NCBI GenBank assembly: GCA_047345645.1
Contig: JBLEFH010000003.1
Strand: one strand, 5' to 3'
Length of the DNA: 64,000 bases
Origin: JBLEFH01 sp047345645
Lineage (GTDB): Bacteria > Pseudomonadota > Alphaproteobacteria > Rhodobacterales > Rhodobacteraceae
Below, piece by piece: positions 25,348 to 34,721 of the stretch. The notes beneath the pieces are model-generated. The model was not told the DNA's origin. It was given only the letters and a program-made list of their open reading frames with translations, and made no database searches. Positions within the stretch are counted from its first letter, which is position 1; the number at the start of each line of letters is the position of its first letter. The position numbers and the translations under genes were made by a program.

Positions 25348-26250
25348 CTAAACCGTGATCCGTGTCACCCCGTCCATCTGCGCCAGCGCCGCCCAATCCT
25401 CCGCATAAGCCGCCTGTAGCGCGGCTTTTTCTGCGTCCAAAAGCGGGTCGAATTTGGGGAAGCGGTCGCTGACGGGCATCGCGCGCACAATGGCGGCGGT
25501 TTCCGCCCGCCACGCCGCCTTGGGCTGAAACCGGCGATAACGCCCCTCCATGTCCACAACCGCAGCGGCAGACGGCGTTTGCGTGATCTGCGGCGGCGGA
25601 AGGTCGGGCATGTCGTCAAACACCGCGCGCGGCAAGCCCGTGAGCGCGGCGATGATATGCGATGCGTGGTCGCCGTAATCTTCCTGTCGCCAGATGGTTA
25701 TCGGTGTGTCTGGAAGCGCAGCCCGCAGGCGATCAACGATACCGGTCCAACGTGGCGGCGCTTCGGTGATCCGCTCGCGGAACGCAGTGAGATAGCAGGG
25801 GCGACATTGCCGCAGATGCAGGCCCTCCGCATAAGCGCCCGGCGCGAGGCCAGCAAAGCAGCGGATCGAGAGGAACAGACGCACCGGCGCACCCTCCGCC
25901 ATCCCGCGAACAATCTGCGGCACACGCTGTTCGAGGCGCGGATAAGGTTGCGCGTCAAGTATTTGCGCGCATCGGCCCAGAATATTCTCTTCGGACACGA
26001 TCCGGACGGGCAGACCGGACAGCGCCGCCAAATCCTCCGCAATCCCCCGCTCAAATGCCGCACCACCGAACTGATACCGCCAATTCGGCCGCCAGAGATG
26101 CTTTTGCAGAATCGGTCGCACCGCGTCGCGCGGCAGATAGGCCACGCCCTGCGCGGCCAGCGCGTCCGCCATCGCGGCGAGCGTGTCCTGAAGATGCGTC
26201 GTCGCCGTCTTATGCGCCCCGATATGGAGACGCCATTCCGCTTCAGCCAT
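25348..26250 (-). CDS. Sulfotransferase-like P-loop protein
   Basis: A 300-residue soluble protein of unknown role. WRLHIGAHKTATTHLQDTL (residues 6-24) has the GxxKTxTTxLQ loop that binds the 5'-phosphosulfate of PAPS in sulfotransferases, and IRIVSEENILG-type and LFLSIRCFAG segments could be the 3'-phosphate-binding part. The remainder is divergent, so activity is unproven. The ATG at 26250 gives an 8-base overlap with the holC stop and is preferred to a GTG eight codons upstream. Last gene of the pepA-holC unit. A role in surface-glycan sulfation would be speculation. Confidence 0.65.
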   Translation of the reverse strand: MAEAEWRLHIGAHKTATTHLQDTLAAMADALAAQGVAYLPRDAVRPILQKHLWRPNWRYQFGGAAFERGIAEDLAALSGLPVRIVSEENILGRCAQILDAQPYPRLEQRVPQIVRGMAEGAPVRLFLSIRCFAGLAPGAYAEGLHLRQCRPCYLTAFRERITEAPPRWTGIVDRLRAALPDTPITIWRQEDYGDHASHIIAALTGLPRAVFDDMPDLPPPQITQTPSAAAVVDMEGRYRRFQPKAAWRAETAAIVRAMPVSDRFPKFDPLLDAEKAALQAAYAEDWAALAQMDGVTRITV

Positions 26251-26704
26251 TGCTCGCTTTTTTCTCCCAGCCACGCTCGCCCTCGGCCCAGTAGGTTGCC
26301 GTCAGCCCTGCGGCTGTCGCGGCGCGCCAGGAGGCGCGGGCCGCTTCGGTTTCTTCCGGGTCATGGCCGTTGAATAACAGGCACATACGGTCGAGTCCGC
26401 TCACTTCTGTGGGATCAAAAGCGGCCCCTTCAACCAAAAAAACAAGGTTCGGCTGGTTGGGCCGCTCCGTTCCGGCAGTCAGGAACACGGGCTGCTCCGT
26501 CTCCATCCCCATGGACGCCGTGCCATGGGGCAAAAACCCCTCCTTGCGACTTGTCCAGAGCGCCAGATCGAGATCATCGAGCCGGTCCGCCATCCCCGTC
26601 TGCACCACCGCCCGCCACCCGCGCGAGAGGCTTTTGTCGAGCAGCGTGTAGAGCGTCTCGATCAGCGGCGCGCGTGTCAGATGGTAGAAAAGAACCTCGC
26701 CCAT
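26243..26704 (-). CDS. holC: DNA polymerase III subunit chi
   Basis: Accessory clamp-loader subunit that links the polymerase holoenzyme to single-strand-binding protein. The 153-residue protein starts EVLFYHLTRAPLIETLYTLLDKSLSRGWR, the typical HolC opening, and contains LDLALWTSRKEGFLPHG and LLFNGHDPEETEAARASW near the end. It begins six bases after the pepA stop, an arrangement common in Proteobacteria (pepA-holC), and overlaps the next gene. Confidence 0.93.
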   Translation of the reverse strand: MGEVLFYHLTRAPLIETLYTLLDKSLSRGWRAVVQTGMADRLDDLDLALWTSRKEGFLPHGTASMGMETEQPVFLTAGTERPNQPNLVFLVEGAAFDPTEVSGLDRMCLLFNGHDPEETEAARASWRAATAAGLTATYWAEGERGWEKKASNG

Positions 26705-26710
26705 GCTGGC

Positions 26711-28135
26711 TCATTTGCCCTCATACTGATCGCGGACAAGCTGATCGAGCGCGCGGATCCCCCAGCCGGTTGCCCCTTTCGGCGCGAGATCCGTATCGCT
26801 CGGCGTGTCGGAGACCCCCGCAATGTCGATATGGATCCACGGCATTTTCGGCTTGATGAAGCGGTGGAGGAACTGCGCCGCCGTGATCGACCCGGCATAG
26901 CGCCCGCCGACGTTTTTCATATCCGCCTTAGGGCAATCGATCAGCTTGTCATAGGCGGGACCAATCGGGAGCTGCCACGCCTGCTCCCCGGCCCGGTCCG
27001 CCGATTTAAGGAACTGGTTTGCAAACTTGTCGTCATTGGAGAAAATTCCGGCATATTCATGGCCAAGCGCCACCAGCATCGCGCCGGTCAGGGTCGCCAG
27101 ATCAATAATCGCTGCCGGGTCGTGCTTCTCCTGCACATACCAAAGCGCATCGGCGAGAACGAGGCGGCCTTCGGCATCCGTGTTGATCACCTCAATCGTG
27201 TCGCCCTTCATGGATTTGACGATATCACCAGGCCGCTGCGCCTTGCCGTCTGGCATGTTTTCGACAATGCCGACGACGCCGACCACATTGGCCTTCGCCT
27301 TGCGCAGCGCCAGCGCCCTCATGGTGCCCGCGACCGTGGCCGAGCCGCCCATATCGCCGACCATCGCTTCCATCCCGGCGGCGGGCTTGATCGAAATGCC
27401 GCCCGTATCGAACACCACGCCCTTGCCGACCAGCGCCAGCGGCTTGGCTTTGCCGCCACCATTCCAGCGCATGACCACCAGTTTCGACGGGCTGGCCGAC
27501 CCCTGCCCGACCGCGAGCAGCGCCCGCATCCCGAGCTTTTCCATCGCCGTTTCGTCCAGCACCTCAACCTCAAGGCCAAGCTTGCTCATCTCGGCAAGGC
27601 GTTCGGCATAATTTTCGGTGGTGAGGATATTGGCGGGCTCATTCACAAGATCGCGGGCGAAATACACCCCCTCGGCCAGCGCCGTGTGATCGCCGTTCTC
27701 CAGACTGGCCGGTTTGCTGTGCAGGATGGTGAAGGTCGGCGCGGATTTCGCATCCGCCTTATACTGATCGAACCGATAGGCCCGCAGCGCCAGCCCGAAC
27801 ACAAATTCGCCAGCCTCCTTCACGCCATCGAGCGCAATCACCGCATTTTTCGCGCCAAGCACCTTGGCGACATCCGCGCCCGCCTTGCGCGCGTCCTCGG
27901 GCTTCGCCGTGGCCTTCAGCTTGACGACGAACACCTCCTCCGCCTTCAACTCCGCCGCATAGGCAAAGCGCAGAACCTCGCCCTCCTTGGCGTCCTTGAT
28001 CGGTTTGGCCACGCGTTTCAGGAACGCTTCGGCCTCCTTGCCCGGCTTGGTGCCCGAAACCAGAACCAGACGCGCCGCGCCCGTCACCGCTTTTGCAGTC
28101 ATTTTTTTGAAATCCAGTTTCGGCATCTCGGTCAT
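26711..28135 (-). CDS. pepA: Leucyl aminopeptidase (M17 family)
   Basis: Cytosolic dizinc/manganese aminopeptidase that trims N-terminal residues from peptides; in some bacteria it also binds DNA. The C-terminal catalytic domain has VGKGVVFDTGGISIKP (about 255-270), the metal ligands in VGDMGGSA, the signature NTDAEGRLVLADAL (about 327-340) and LTGAMLVALGHEYAG. The 474-residue length is slightly short of the E. coli enzyme. AAGGATGG lies before the ATG at 28135. It heads the leftward pepA-holC-sulfotransferase-like unit and is divergent from lptF. Confidence 0.96.
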   Translation of the reverse strand: MTEMPKLDFKKMTAKAVTGAARLVLVSGTKPGKEAEAFLKRVAKPIKDAKEGEVLRFAYAAELKAEEVFVVKLKATAKPEDARKAGADVAKVLGAKNAVIALDGVKEAGEFVFGLALRAYRFDQYKADAKSAPTFTILHSKPASLENGDHTALAEGVYFARDLVNEPANILTTENYAERLAEMSKLGLEVEVLDETAMEKLGMRALLAVGQGSASPSKLVVMRWNGGGKAKPLALVGKGVVFDTGGISIKPAAGMEAMVGDMGGSATVAGTMRALALRKAKANVVGVVGIVENMPDGKAQRPGDIVKSMKGDTIEVINTDAEGRLVLADALWYVQEKHDPAAIIDLATLTGAMLVALGHEYAGIFSNDDKFANQFLKSADRAGEQAWQLPIGPAYDKLIDCPKADMKNVGGRYAGSITAAQFLHRFIKPKMPWIHIDIAGVSDTPSDTDLAPKGATGWGIRALDQLVRDQYEGK

Positions 28136-28249
28136 GGCACCATCCTTTGGCAGCGATTCATTACAGACGGATTGATGCTATTGCCTCGCGCCTCTCTTGA
28201 CCAGTCAACGCAGAACGCGGCACAACCCTTGAGAACCACCGGAGCAAAT

Positions 28250-29341
28250 ATGCGCCTAGACCGCTATCTTTTCACACAGCTCATGGGGCCCTTTGCCTTT
28301 TTCGCGCTGCTCCTTGTGGGGATTGTGTGGCTTGGGCAGAGCTTGCGTGTCGTGGAGCTGGTGGCCGGGTCCGGCGAAGCGGTCGGGCGCATCCTGTCGC
28401 TCTCGCTGCTCCTGATCCCGCCGGTCATGGTCGATGTGCTGCCCGTCGCGGCGCTGGCGGGCACGATGCTGACCCTGTCGCGGCTCACCCGGGAGAGCGA
28501 AATGGTGGTGATGAAATCGGCGGGCCAAACGCCCGCCGCGCTGCTCCGCCCCATTGGCGCGTTCGGTTTGGTGGTGGCGCTGATGGTGGTGATCCTCGCC
28601 GGGTTCCTCGCCCCCAAAGCCCGCTATGATCTCGCGGATCAACGGCAGGAAATCGGACAGGACATCGCCGCCGCGATCCTTCAGGACGGCCAGTTCATCG
28701 AGCCGGTCGATGGCGTGACTCTCTTTCTCACGGACAGTTCCAGCGCCGGTGAAATTCGCGGCATCTTCATCTCGGACCGGCGCGACGCGGCGCAGGAAGT
28801 CACCTACAGCGCCACCCGCGCCCTGCTCACCCGCAACGATCAGGGCACGCCCCTCTTGATGCTTTTCGACGGCACGGTCATTCGCGCGGGCGATGCGAGG
28901 GAGATCGAGAGCGGGCGGTTCGAGCGCTTTTCCATGGACTTAAGCGGCATGATCGAGAGCGAGCCGGTCGAGATGCGCCCGCGCTATTACGCCCTGCCCG
29001 CCCTCTTCGCGCCGGATGCGGATATGCTGACGGATCGCGATGCAGGCGAATATCGCGCCGAGGCCCATGCCCGTCTTGGCCTCGCCCTGCTCGGTTTCGT
29101 CTTCCCACTTGTCGCAGGCGCAAGCTACACCACCGGCAGCTATTCGCGGCGCGGAAGCCGCCGGCCCCTCATTCGCGCGCTGATCGTCGCCACCCTCGCT
29201 TATATCGCGGTCAAGCTGATCTCCGGGCAGGCCGAGGACAACCCGGCGCTGGCCCCGATGATCTACGCCCCGGCGCTTGCGGCGCTCATCTGGACGGCGG
29301 CGCTCGTCACCCTTGATCGCAGGAGCTGGCGCGCCATATGA
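28250..29341 (+). CDS. lptF: LPS export ABC transporter permease LptF
   Basis: One of the two inner-membrane subunits of the LptB2FG extractor that drives lipopolysaccharide to the outer membrane. The 363-residue protein starts MRLDRYLFTQLMGPFAFFALLL, has helices near 12-32, 55-80 and 100-120, a periplasmic beta-jellyroll (about 130-265) and three C-terminal helices (from about 265). An open frame runs far upstream but is antisense to pepA; the ATG at 28250 follows CCGGAGC. Its stop overlaps the lptG start in ATGA. A palindrome TTGACCAGTCAA at about 28198-28209 is a possible promoter or operator element. Confidence 0.95.
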   Translation: MRLDRYLFTQLMGPFAFFALLLVGIVWLGQSLRVVELVAGSGEAVGRILSLSLLLIPPVMVDVLPVAALAGTMLTLSRLTRESEMVVMKSAGQTPAALLRPIGAFGLVVALMVVILAGFLAPKARYDLADQRQEIGQDIAAAILQDGQFIEPVDGVTLFLTDSSSAGEIRGIFISDRRDAAQEVTYSATRALLTRNDQGTPLLMLFDGTVIRAGDAREIESGRFERFSMDLSGMIESEPVEMRPRYYALPALFAPDADMLTDRDAGEYRAEAHARLGLALLGFVFPLVAGASYTTGSYSRRGSRRPLIRALIVATLAYIAVKLISGQAEDNPALAPMIYAPALAALIWTAALVTLDRRSWRAI

Positions 29342-30438
29342 CCCTCTCGCTCTACATCCTCCGCCGTTTCCTGCGCAGCTTCACCGGCGCGCTCTGCTCG
29401 CTCGCCCTGCTGATCGCGCTGCTCGACGGATTCGAGCAGACCCGCGAATATTCCGGCGAGGGCGCATCCTTCGCCGATATCGCCGCGCTGACCCTCCTGC
29501 GCCTGCCCGAGCTGTTGCAACAGGCCCTGCCGATCATTTTCCTCGTGGCGAGCCTCTGGCTCTTCATCGGCCTCGCCCGCAGTTCCGAGCTGGTCATCAT
29601 CCGCGCGGCGGGCCTTTCGGGGGTGCGCACCATGGGCCTCGTCGCCGGGCTGGCGCTGCTGATCGGCGGGTTCCTGACGCTGATCCTCGACCCGCTCGCC
29701 GCCGTTACCGGCCCGGCGGAAGACCGCATATTGGAACGTTACGGCGAGACCCCCACCAGCCGGATCACCCTCGCGGGCGGCGCGATCTGGCTGCGCCAAC
29801 AGGACAACGGCGAAAGCGCGATCATCTCCGCCCGCCGCATCGCGCCCTCGGGCGACCTGCTGACCGACGCGATCTTCTACCGCTACGATGCTGACGGGCG
29901 CCTGCGCGACCGGATCTCCGCCGATCAGGCGCAACTGACCGATGAGGGCTGGCTTTTGCAAAACGGCCGCATCTGGCCAATGGACCGGCCCGAGAGCAAC
30001 CCGGCCGCCATCGCCGAAGATTTCACCGAAGCGCTCGTGCCGACCCCGCTCTCAGCCGCTGATATCCTCGGCAGTTTCGCGACACCCGGCGCGATCCCGC
30101 TTTGGGAGCTTCCGGGCGTCATTGATCGGCTGGAAAGTTCCGGCCTCTCGGCGACCGCATGGCGGGTGCATTTCCAAAGCCTGCTCGCCCGACCGATCCT
30201 GATGGCGGCAATGGTCATGATCGGCTCGGCCTTCGCCATGCGCCATGTGCGTTTTGGCGGCGTGGGCCTCCGCGTCACCATGGCGCTCCTTGCCGGTTTT
30301 GTGCTTTATATTCTGCAAGATATCTCCCGCAGCTTCGGCATCGCCGGAAACCTGCCGGTCGGCGTCGCGGCCTGGACCCCGCCGATTGCAGCGATCCTGC
30401 TTGCGTTCTCGCTGCTCTTGCATCTGGAGGATGGCTGA
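29338..30438 (+). CDS. lptG: LPS export ABC transporter permease LptG
   Basis: Partner of LptF in the inner-membrane lipopolysaccharide extractor. The 366-residue protein opens TLSLYILRRFLRSFTGALCSLALLIALLDGFEQTRE, which is the LptG-type first helix and coupling region, and ends with helices containing AMVMIGSAFAMRHVRFGGVG and FVLYILQDISRSFG. The jellyroll lies between about 130 and 260. Start and stop overlap lptF and lptD by four bases and one base respectively, so all three should be made in step. The ATPase LptB is not in the window. Confidence 0.95.
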   Translation: MTLSLYILRRFLRSFTGALCSLALLIALLDGFEQTREYSGEGASFADIAALTLLRLPELLQQALPIIFLVASLWLFIGLARSSELVIIRAAGLSGVRTMGLVAGLALLIGGFLTLILDPLAAVTGPAEDRILERYGETPTSRITLAGGAIWLRQQDNGESAIISARRIAPSGDLLTDAIFYRYDADGRLRDRISADQAQLTDEGWLLQNGRIWPMDRPESNPAAIAEDFTEALVPTPLSAADILGSFATPGAIPLWELPGVIDRLESSGLSATAWRVHFQSLLARPILMAAMVMIGSAFAMRHVRFGGVGLRVTMALLAGFVLYILQDISRSFGIAGNLPVGVAAWTPPIAAILLAFSLLLHLEDG

Positions 30439-32516
30439 TGCTGCGTGCCGCGGCCCTTGTGCTCACCTTGGCCACACCGGCCCTTGCCCAGCAATCGGCG
30501 CTGATTGCCGATATGGTGACGGTCGATGGCGATCTCGTCACCGCCGAGGGCAATGTCGAGATCTATGCCGAGGAAGGCCGCCTCACCGCGAGCCGCGTCA
30601 TCTATGACCAGTCCACCGGCGAGATCCGCGCCGAGGATTTGCTGCTGCAAGGCCCGGATGGCGAGGTCGTCACCGCCGAAGATGCGGTGATCGACGACGA
30701 GATGGAGGACGCGCTGATCAACGGCGCGCGGCTCCTGCTCGACGAGCGCTTCCAGATCGCCGCCGCCGAAGCCAAACGCACCGCCGGGCGCTGGACCACC
30801 GCGTTCAACGCCACCGCCACCGCTTGCGGGATCTGCGAGACGGAGGACACCCCCCTCTGGCGTATCCGCGCCGCCAAGATCCTGCGCGACGAGGTGGAGG
30901 GCCAGATCTGGTTTGAGGACGCCCGGTTCGACCTCCTCGGTGTCCCGATCTTCGGCCTGCCGCGCCTGCGCATGGCCGACCCCTCTGCGGGCCGCGCCTC
31001 GGGCATTCTGCCCGCCCATATCACCCATTCCGGCGTCTATGGTCTCGGGGTCAAACTGCCGTTTTTCTACGTTCTCGGCCCGCGCTCGGATGTCACACTC
31101 ACGCCCTTCGTCACCAGCATGGGGACGGTGCTCTTCGAGCCGGAATACCGGCTGAACTTCTCCGGCGGCGGGCTGCGGATCAACGGGGCCTTTGCGCTGA
31201 TGGAGGAAGGCGATCTGACCGCCGACCGCGGCATGATTTCCATCGACGCCTGGGCCGATCTCGGCAATGGCTATCTCTTCAACGCCGATGTGAACGCCGC
31301 CGATGACGAAAGTTTCCTCTCCGATTACGACTATTCGGACACGGACCGCCTGACCTCCATCGTCACCATTTCGCGGCTCCGCGCGCATGACTATTTCGCC
31401 GTCTCGATGCTCGCCTTTCAGGATTTCCGCGACGATGTAGACAAGAGCGAGATCCCCTTCGTCTTGCCCGATATGACCTTCCGCCGCACCTTCGACGATG
31501 ACTATGGTGGCGGGCGGTTCGGCCTCTCGGCGGACGCGCTCGGCCTTTACCGCGAAGAGGGCCGCTCCGTGTTTCGCGCCGGTATCGGCGGCGATTATTT
31601 CAAGGCCTTCACCCTGCCCGCAGGCATCCGCGCCGAGACCACCTTCGAGATTTTCGCCGATGGCTGGCGGGTCTGGGACGATCCTGCCTTTGACGAGGAC
31701 GAGATCATCTGGCGCACCGGCCATCAGGCGCAGGTCGATCTGCGCTGGCCATGGTCGAAATCCGGCAGCGATGGCGTGACCCATATCGTCGAGCCGGTGG
31801 TCCAGCTTGTCGCCTCGGATGTGTCGACCCAGGACGTGCCCAATGACGACTCGCTTCAGGTGGAGTTTGACGAGACCAACCTTTTCGACATCGACCGCTA
31901 TCCCGGCGACGACCGCGTCGAGACCGGCAAACGCGCCCATATCGGGGTGAATTACCGCCGCATCGCGCCTTCGGGCTGGACCATCGGCACCACGGTCGGA
32001 CAGGTCCTGCGCCTCGACCCCGAAGAGGATTTCGACGAGATTTCCGGCCTCGACGGCAAGGAATCCGATTTCGTCGGCGCCGCCTATTTCGTCACCGAAG
32101 ACACCAGCCTCGTGGCCCGCGCGCTCTTTGACAACGATTTCGAACTCTCCCGCTTCGAAGTGCTGGCCGATTACAATTTCGACCCGTTCAGCTTCGATGT
32201 GGCCTATGCCTATCTGGAACCCGACGCGACAGCCGGGGCGCTGGAAACCCGCGAAGAGATTGATTTCGACATCGGCTGGGACGTGAACCGCCGCTGGTCG
32301 GTCACCGCCGGGCTTCAGCGCAACCTCAAGGACGACGAAAATGTCGAGGCGCGCGGCGGTCTTATCTACCGTCACGACTGCGCGATACTTGACCTTTCCG
32401 TGTCGCGCAGCTTTACAACATCCAATAACATCGAAGCCTCGACCAATGTCGGGCTGGATCTCTCGCTCGCCGGTTTCAGCGCGGGCAATTATCCGGCCCG
32501 CGAATGCAGCAGATAA
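30438..32516 (+). CDS. lptD: LPS assembly outer-membrane protein LptD
   Basis: Outer-membrane translocon that inserts lipopolysaccharide into the outer leaflet. The 692-residue protein begins with a signal peptide (MLRAAALVLTLATPALAQQ). An OstA/LptA-like jellyroll follows (about 25-150: LVTAEGNVEIYAEEGRLTASR), then ATACGICETEDTPLW near residue 130 with the conserved CxxC, then the long barrel ending in DLSLAGFSAGNYPARECSR. It is shorter than the E. coli protein, as usual in this group. GGAGG lies seven bases before the ATG at 30438, which overlaps the lptG stop. Confidence 0.95.
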   Translation: MLRAAALVLTLATPALAQQSALIADMVTVDGDLVTAEGNVEIYAEEGRLTASRVIYDQSTGEIRAEDLLLQGPDGEVVTAEDAVIDDEMEDALINGARLLLDERFQIAAAEAKRTAGRWTTAFNATATACGICETEDTPLWRIRAAKILRDEVEGQIWFEDARFDLLGVPIFGLPRLRMADPSAGRASGILPAHITHSGVYGLGVKLPFFYVLGPRSDVTLTPFVTSMGTVLFEPEYRLNFSGGGLRINGAFALMEEGDLTADRGMISIDAWADLGNGYLFNADVNAADDESFLSDYDYSDTDRLTSIVTISRLRAHDYFAVSMLAFQDFRDDVDKSEIPFVLPDMTFRRTFDDDYGGGRFGLSADALGLYREEGRSVFRAGIGGDYFKAFTLPAGIRAETTFEIFADGWRVWDDPAFDEDEIIWRTGHQAQVDLRWPWSKSGSDGVTHIVEPVVQLVASDVSTQDVPNDDSLQVEFDETNLFDIDRYPGDDRVETGKRAHIGVNYRRIAPSGWTIGTTVGQVLRLDPEEDFDEISGLDGKESDFVGAAYFVTEDTSLVARALFDNDFELSRFEVLADYNFDPFSFDVAYAYLEPDATAGALETREEIDFDIGWDVNRRWSVTAGLQRNLKDDENVEARGGLIYRHDCAILDLSVSRSFTTSNNIEASTNVGLDLSLAGFSAGNYPARECSR

Positions 32517-32544
32517 AGGCCGCCGCGCCTGAAGGATCAACGCT

Positions 32545-33783
32545 ATGAAATTTTTCGCCCTCGCGCTCATGTCTCTGCCGCTGGCCATGCCGGTGATGAT
32601 CGCTGCGCCTGCGGCCGCGCAGGCCCCGCAAAACGCGGCGATCCTCGTGAATGGCGATGCGATCACCTATCACATGATCAATGAGCGCGCCCGCTTCGTG
32701 GAAGTCGCAGGCGGCGGCGCGGACCCGGTATCGACCGCGCGCGACCAGCTGATCGACGAGGCGCTGCAACTGCAATATGCGCGCCGTGTCGGCGCAGCGG
32801 CGAGCACCGCCGATATCGCCGACGGGATGCAGGAATATGCCGGCCGCCGAAACATGTCGCCGGAAGAGCTAATCAGCGCGCTGGAAGGACAGGGCGTGAG
32901 CGCCTCGACCGTGCGCCGTCTGGTCGAAGCCGGGGTGAGCTGGCGCAATGTGGTTCAGGCGCAGTTCCGGGGCCGCGCGACGCCCTCCGAGCGGGCCGTC
33001 GATGGGGTGATGATCAACCGCCAGAACGCGGTCACCGAGACAATCCGCCTCCGCGAAATCGCCCTGCCCTTTGCCGAACATGGCGAGGCCGGCACCCGCG
33101 CGCTGGCGCAGCGGCTCGTCGCGCAGACCAATGCCGGGGCGAATTTCTCCACGCTCATCCAGCAATATTCGCGCTCGCGCAGCGCGCTTCAGGGTGGCTA
33201 TCTCGACTGGATGCCCCTTGGCAACCTGCCCCCGCAACTGCGCTCGCAGCTTGAGAACGCCGCCCCCGGACAGGCCGCGACCTTTGAGCTTCCGGTCGGT
33301 ATCCTCGTGATGCAGCTTGCCGAGCGCCGGGAGGAAAAAGTGCCGATGCGTGTCTCCGTGACCTATGCGAAAGGCGTGATCCCGATGCCGCAGGGCTATG
33401 AGGCCGCGATGCAGCAAGCCGCCGGGATGGCCACGCAGTTCGACACTTGCGACGGGTTCGAAAGCCACGGCGCGCAGCAGATGGGCACCCATGAAGTGGA
33501 CAATCTGCCCGGCGATGTGGCCATGGCGCTTGCCCGCCTCGACCGCAACGAGATCAGCTATGAGCTGACGGAGGGCAACAATCTGCAAATGCTGATGCTC
33601 TGCGAGCGGGTCATCACGCCGCGCGATCAGGTCATGCCGGAGCCGGTGGAGGGCGAGGACATGCCCCCCGTCGCCGATGCCACGCAGCAGGCCGCGAATG
33701 CCGTGTTCAACCAGAACCTGAACGCGCTTGGCGAGGGCCTCTTGCAGGAGCTGCGCCGCCGCGCGGTGATTGAGGAGTTGTGA
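32545..33783 (+). CDS. surA: SurA-like periplasmic peptidyl-prolyl isomerase/chaperone
   Basis: Periplasmic chaperone for outer-membrane proteins, LptD among them. The 412-residue protein has a signal peptide ending AAPAAAQA (about residue 29), a SurA N-terminal domain (about 30-150: ILVNGDAITYHMINERARF) and one parvulin-type domain (about 165-270: SRSRSALQGGYLDWMPLGNLPPQL). The rest is weakly similar; E. coli SurA has two parvulin domains, so one may be degenerate here. The position after lptD and before pdxA-rsmA is a widely conserved order. Confidence 0.88.
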   Translation: MKFFALALMSLPLAMPVMIAAPAAAQAPQNAAILVNGDAITYHMINERARFVEVAGGGADPVSTARDQLIDEALQLQYARRVGAAASTADIADGMQEYAGRRNMSPEELISALEGQGVSASTVRRLVEAGVSWRNVVQAQFRGRATPSERAVDGVMINRQNAVTETIRLREIALPFAEHGEAGTRALAQRLVAQTNAGANFSTLIQQYSRSRSALQGGYLDWMPLGNLPPQLRSQLENAAPGQAATFELPVGILVMQLAERREEKVPMRVSVTYAKGVIPMPQGYEAAMQQAAGMATQFDTCDGFESHGAQQMGTHEVDNLPGDVAMALARLDRNEISYELTEGNNLQMLMLCERVITPRDQVMPEPVEGEDMPPVADATQQAANAVFNQNLNALGEGLLQELRRRAVIEEL

Positions 33784-34721
33784 GCCGCCAACCCGTCGCG
33801 CTGACCATGGGCGACCCGGCGGGCGTCGGGCCGGAGATCACGCAAAAAGCCTGGGGCGCGATTGGCGCGGAGGTGCCGTTTTTCGTCATAGGCGATGCGG
33901 CGCTTTATCCCGGCGCGAGCGTGATCGAGACGCCGGAGGCGGCGCTTCACGCGACCTCTCTGCCCGTCCTGCACCGCCCCTTGCCGGGGCCGGTGACGCC
34001 CGGCCAGCCGACCCCTGAAAACGCCGCCGCGATCATCGACAGCATCCGCGAGGGTGTGGATCTGGTCACGGCGGGCGCGGCGGGCGCTCTCTGCACCAAC
34101 CCGATCAACAAGGCCGCGCTCAAAGACGGCGCGGATTTCGCCTATCCCGGCCACACCGAATTTCTCGCGGCGCTGACGGAGAGCCCCCGCCCCGTGATGA
34201 TGCTCGCGGGCGAAGGTCTGCGCGTCGTGCCGGTGACGATCCATATCGCGCTCGAAGAGGTGCCCGCCGCGCTCACGCCGGACCTGATTGAGGAAACCAT
34301 CCGCATCACCGACGCGAGCCTGCGCCGTATGGGGATCGCGCGTCCGCGCCTCGCCGTGGCGGGCCTCAACCCCCATGCGGGCGAGCAGGGCAAAATGGGC
34401 CGCGCGGAGATCGACATGATCGGGCCGCCGCTCGAGCGCCTGAAAGCCGAGGGTCTCGCCATTACCGGCCCGCATCCGGCGGACACCATGTTCCACCCGG
34501 CGGCGCGCGCGCGCTATGACGTCGCGATCTGCATGTATCACGATCAGGCGCTGATCCCGATCAAGACGGTGGATTTCGCGGGCGGCGTCAATGTCACGCT
34601 CGGCCTGCCGATCACCCGCACCTCGCCCGATCACGGCACCGCCTACGACATCGCGGGCCAAGGCGTCGCCGATGCGCAAAGCCTGATCGCCGCGCTCAAA
34701 ATGGCGGCAGAGCTGGCATGA
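33780..34721 (+). CDS. pdxA: 4-hydroxythreonine-4-phosphate dehydrogenase
   Basis: NAD(P)-dependent enzyme of the DXP-dependent pyridoxal phosphate pathway. The 313-residue protein starts PVALTMGDPAGVGPEI, the family opening, contains TNPINKAALKDGADFAYPGHTEFLA (metal-binding His in PGHTE) and AGLNPHAGEQGKMG, and ends with YHDQALIPIKT and TSPDHGTAYDIAG. It starts with GTG overlapping the surA stop, and its own stop overlaps rsmA in ATGA. Confidence 0.97.
   Translation: MSRQPVALTMGDPAGVGPEITQKAWGAIGAEVPFFVIGDAALYPGASVIETPEAALHATSLPVLHRPLPGPVTPGQPTPENAAAIIDSIREGVDLVTAGAAGALCTNPINKAALKDGADFAYPGHTEFLAALTESPRPVMMLAGEGLRVVPVTIHIALEEVPAALTPDLIEETIRITDASLRRMGIARPRLAVAGLNPHAGEQGKMGRAEIDMIGPPLERLKAEGLAITGPHPADTMFHPAARARYDVAICMYHDQALIPIKTVDFAGGVNVTLGLPITRTSPDHGTAYDIAGQGVADAQSLIAALKMAAELA

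Noticed and set aside
26525..28249. A long rightward open frame extending lptF upstream to 938 residues
   Set aside because: The extension is entirely antisense to pepA and holC, has no membrane-protein character, and an ATG with a ribosome site at 28250 gives the normal LptF length.
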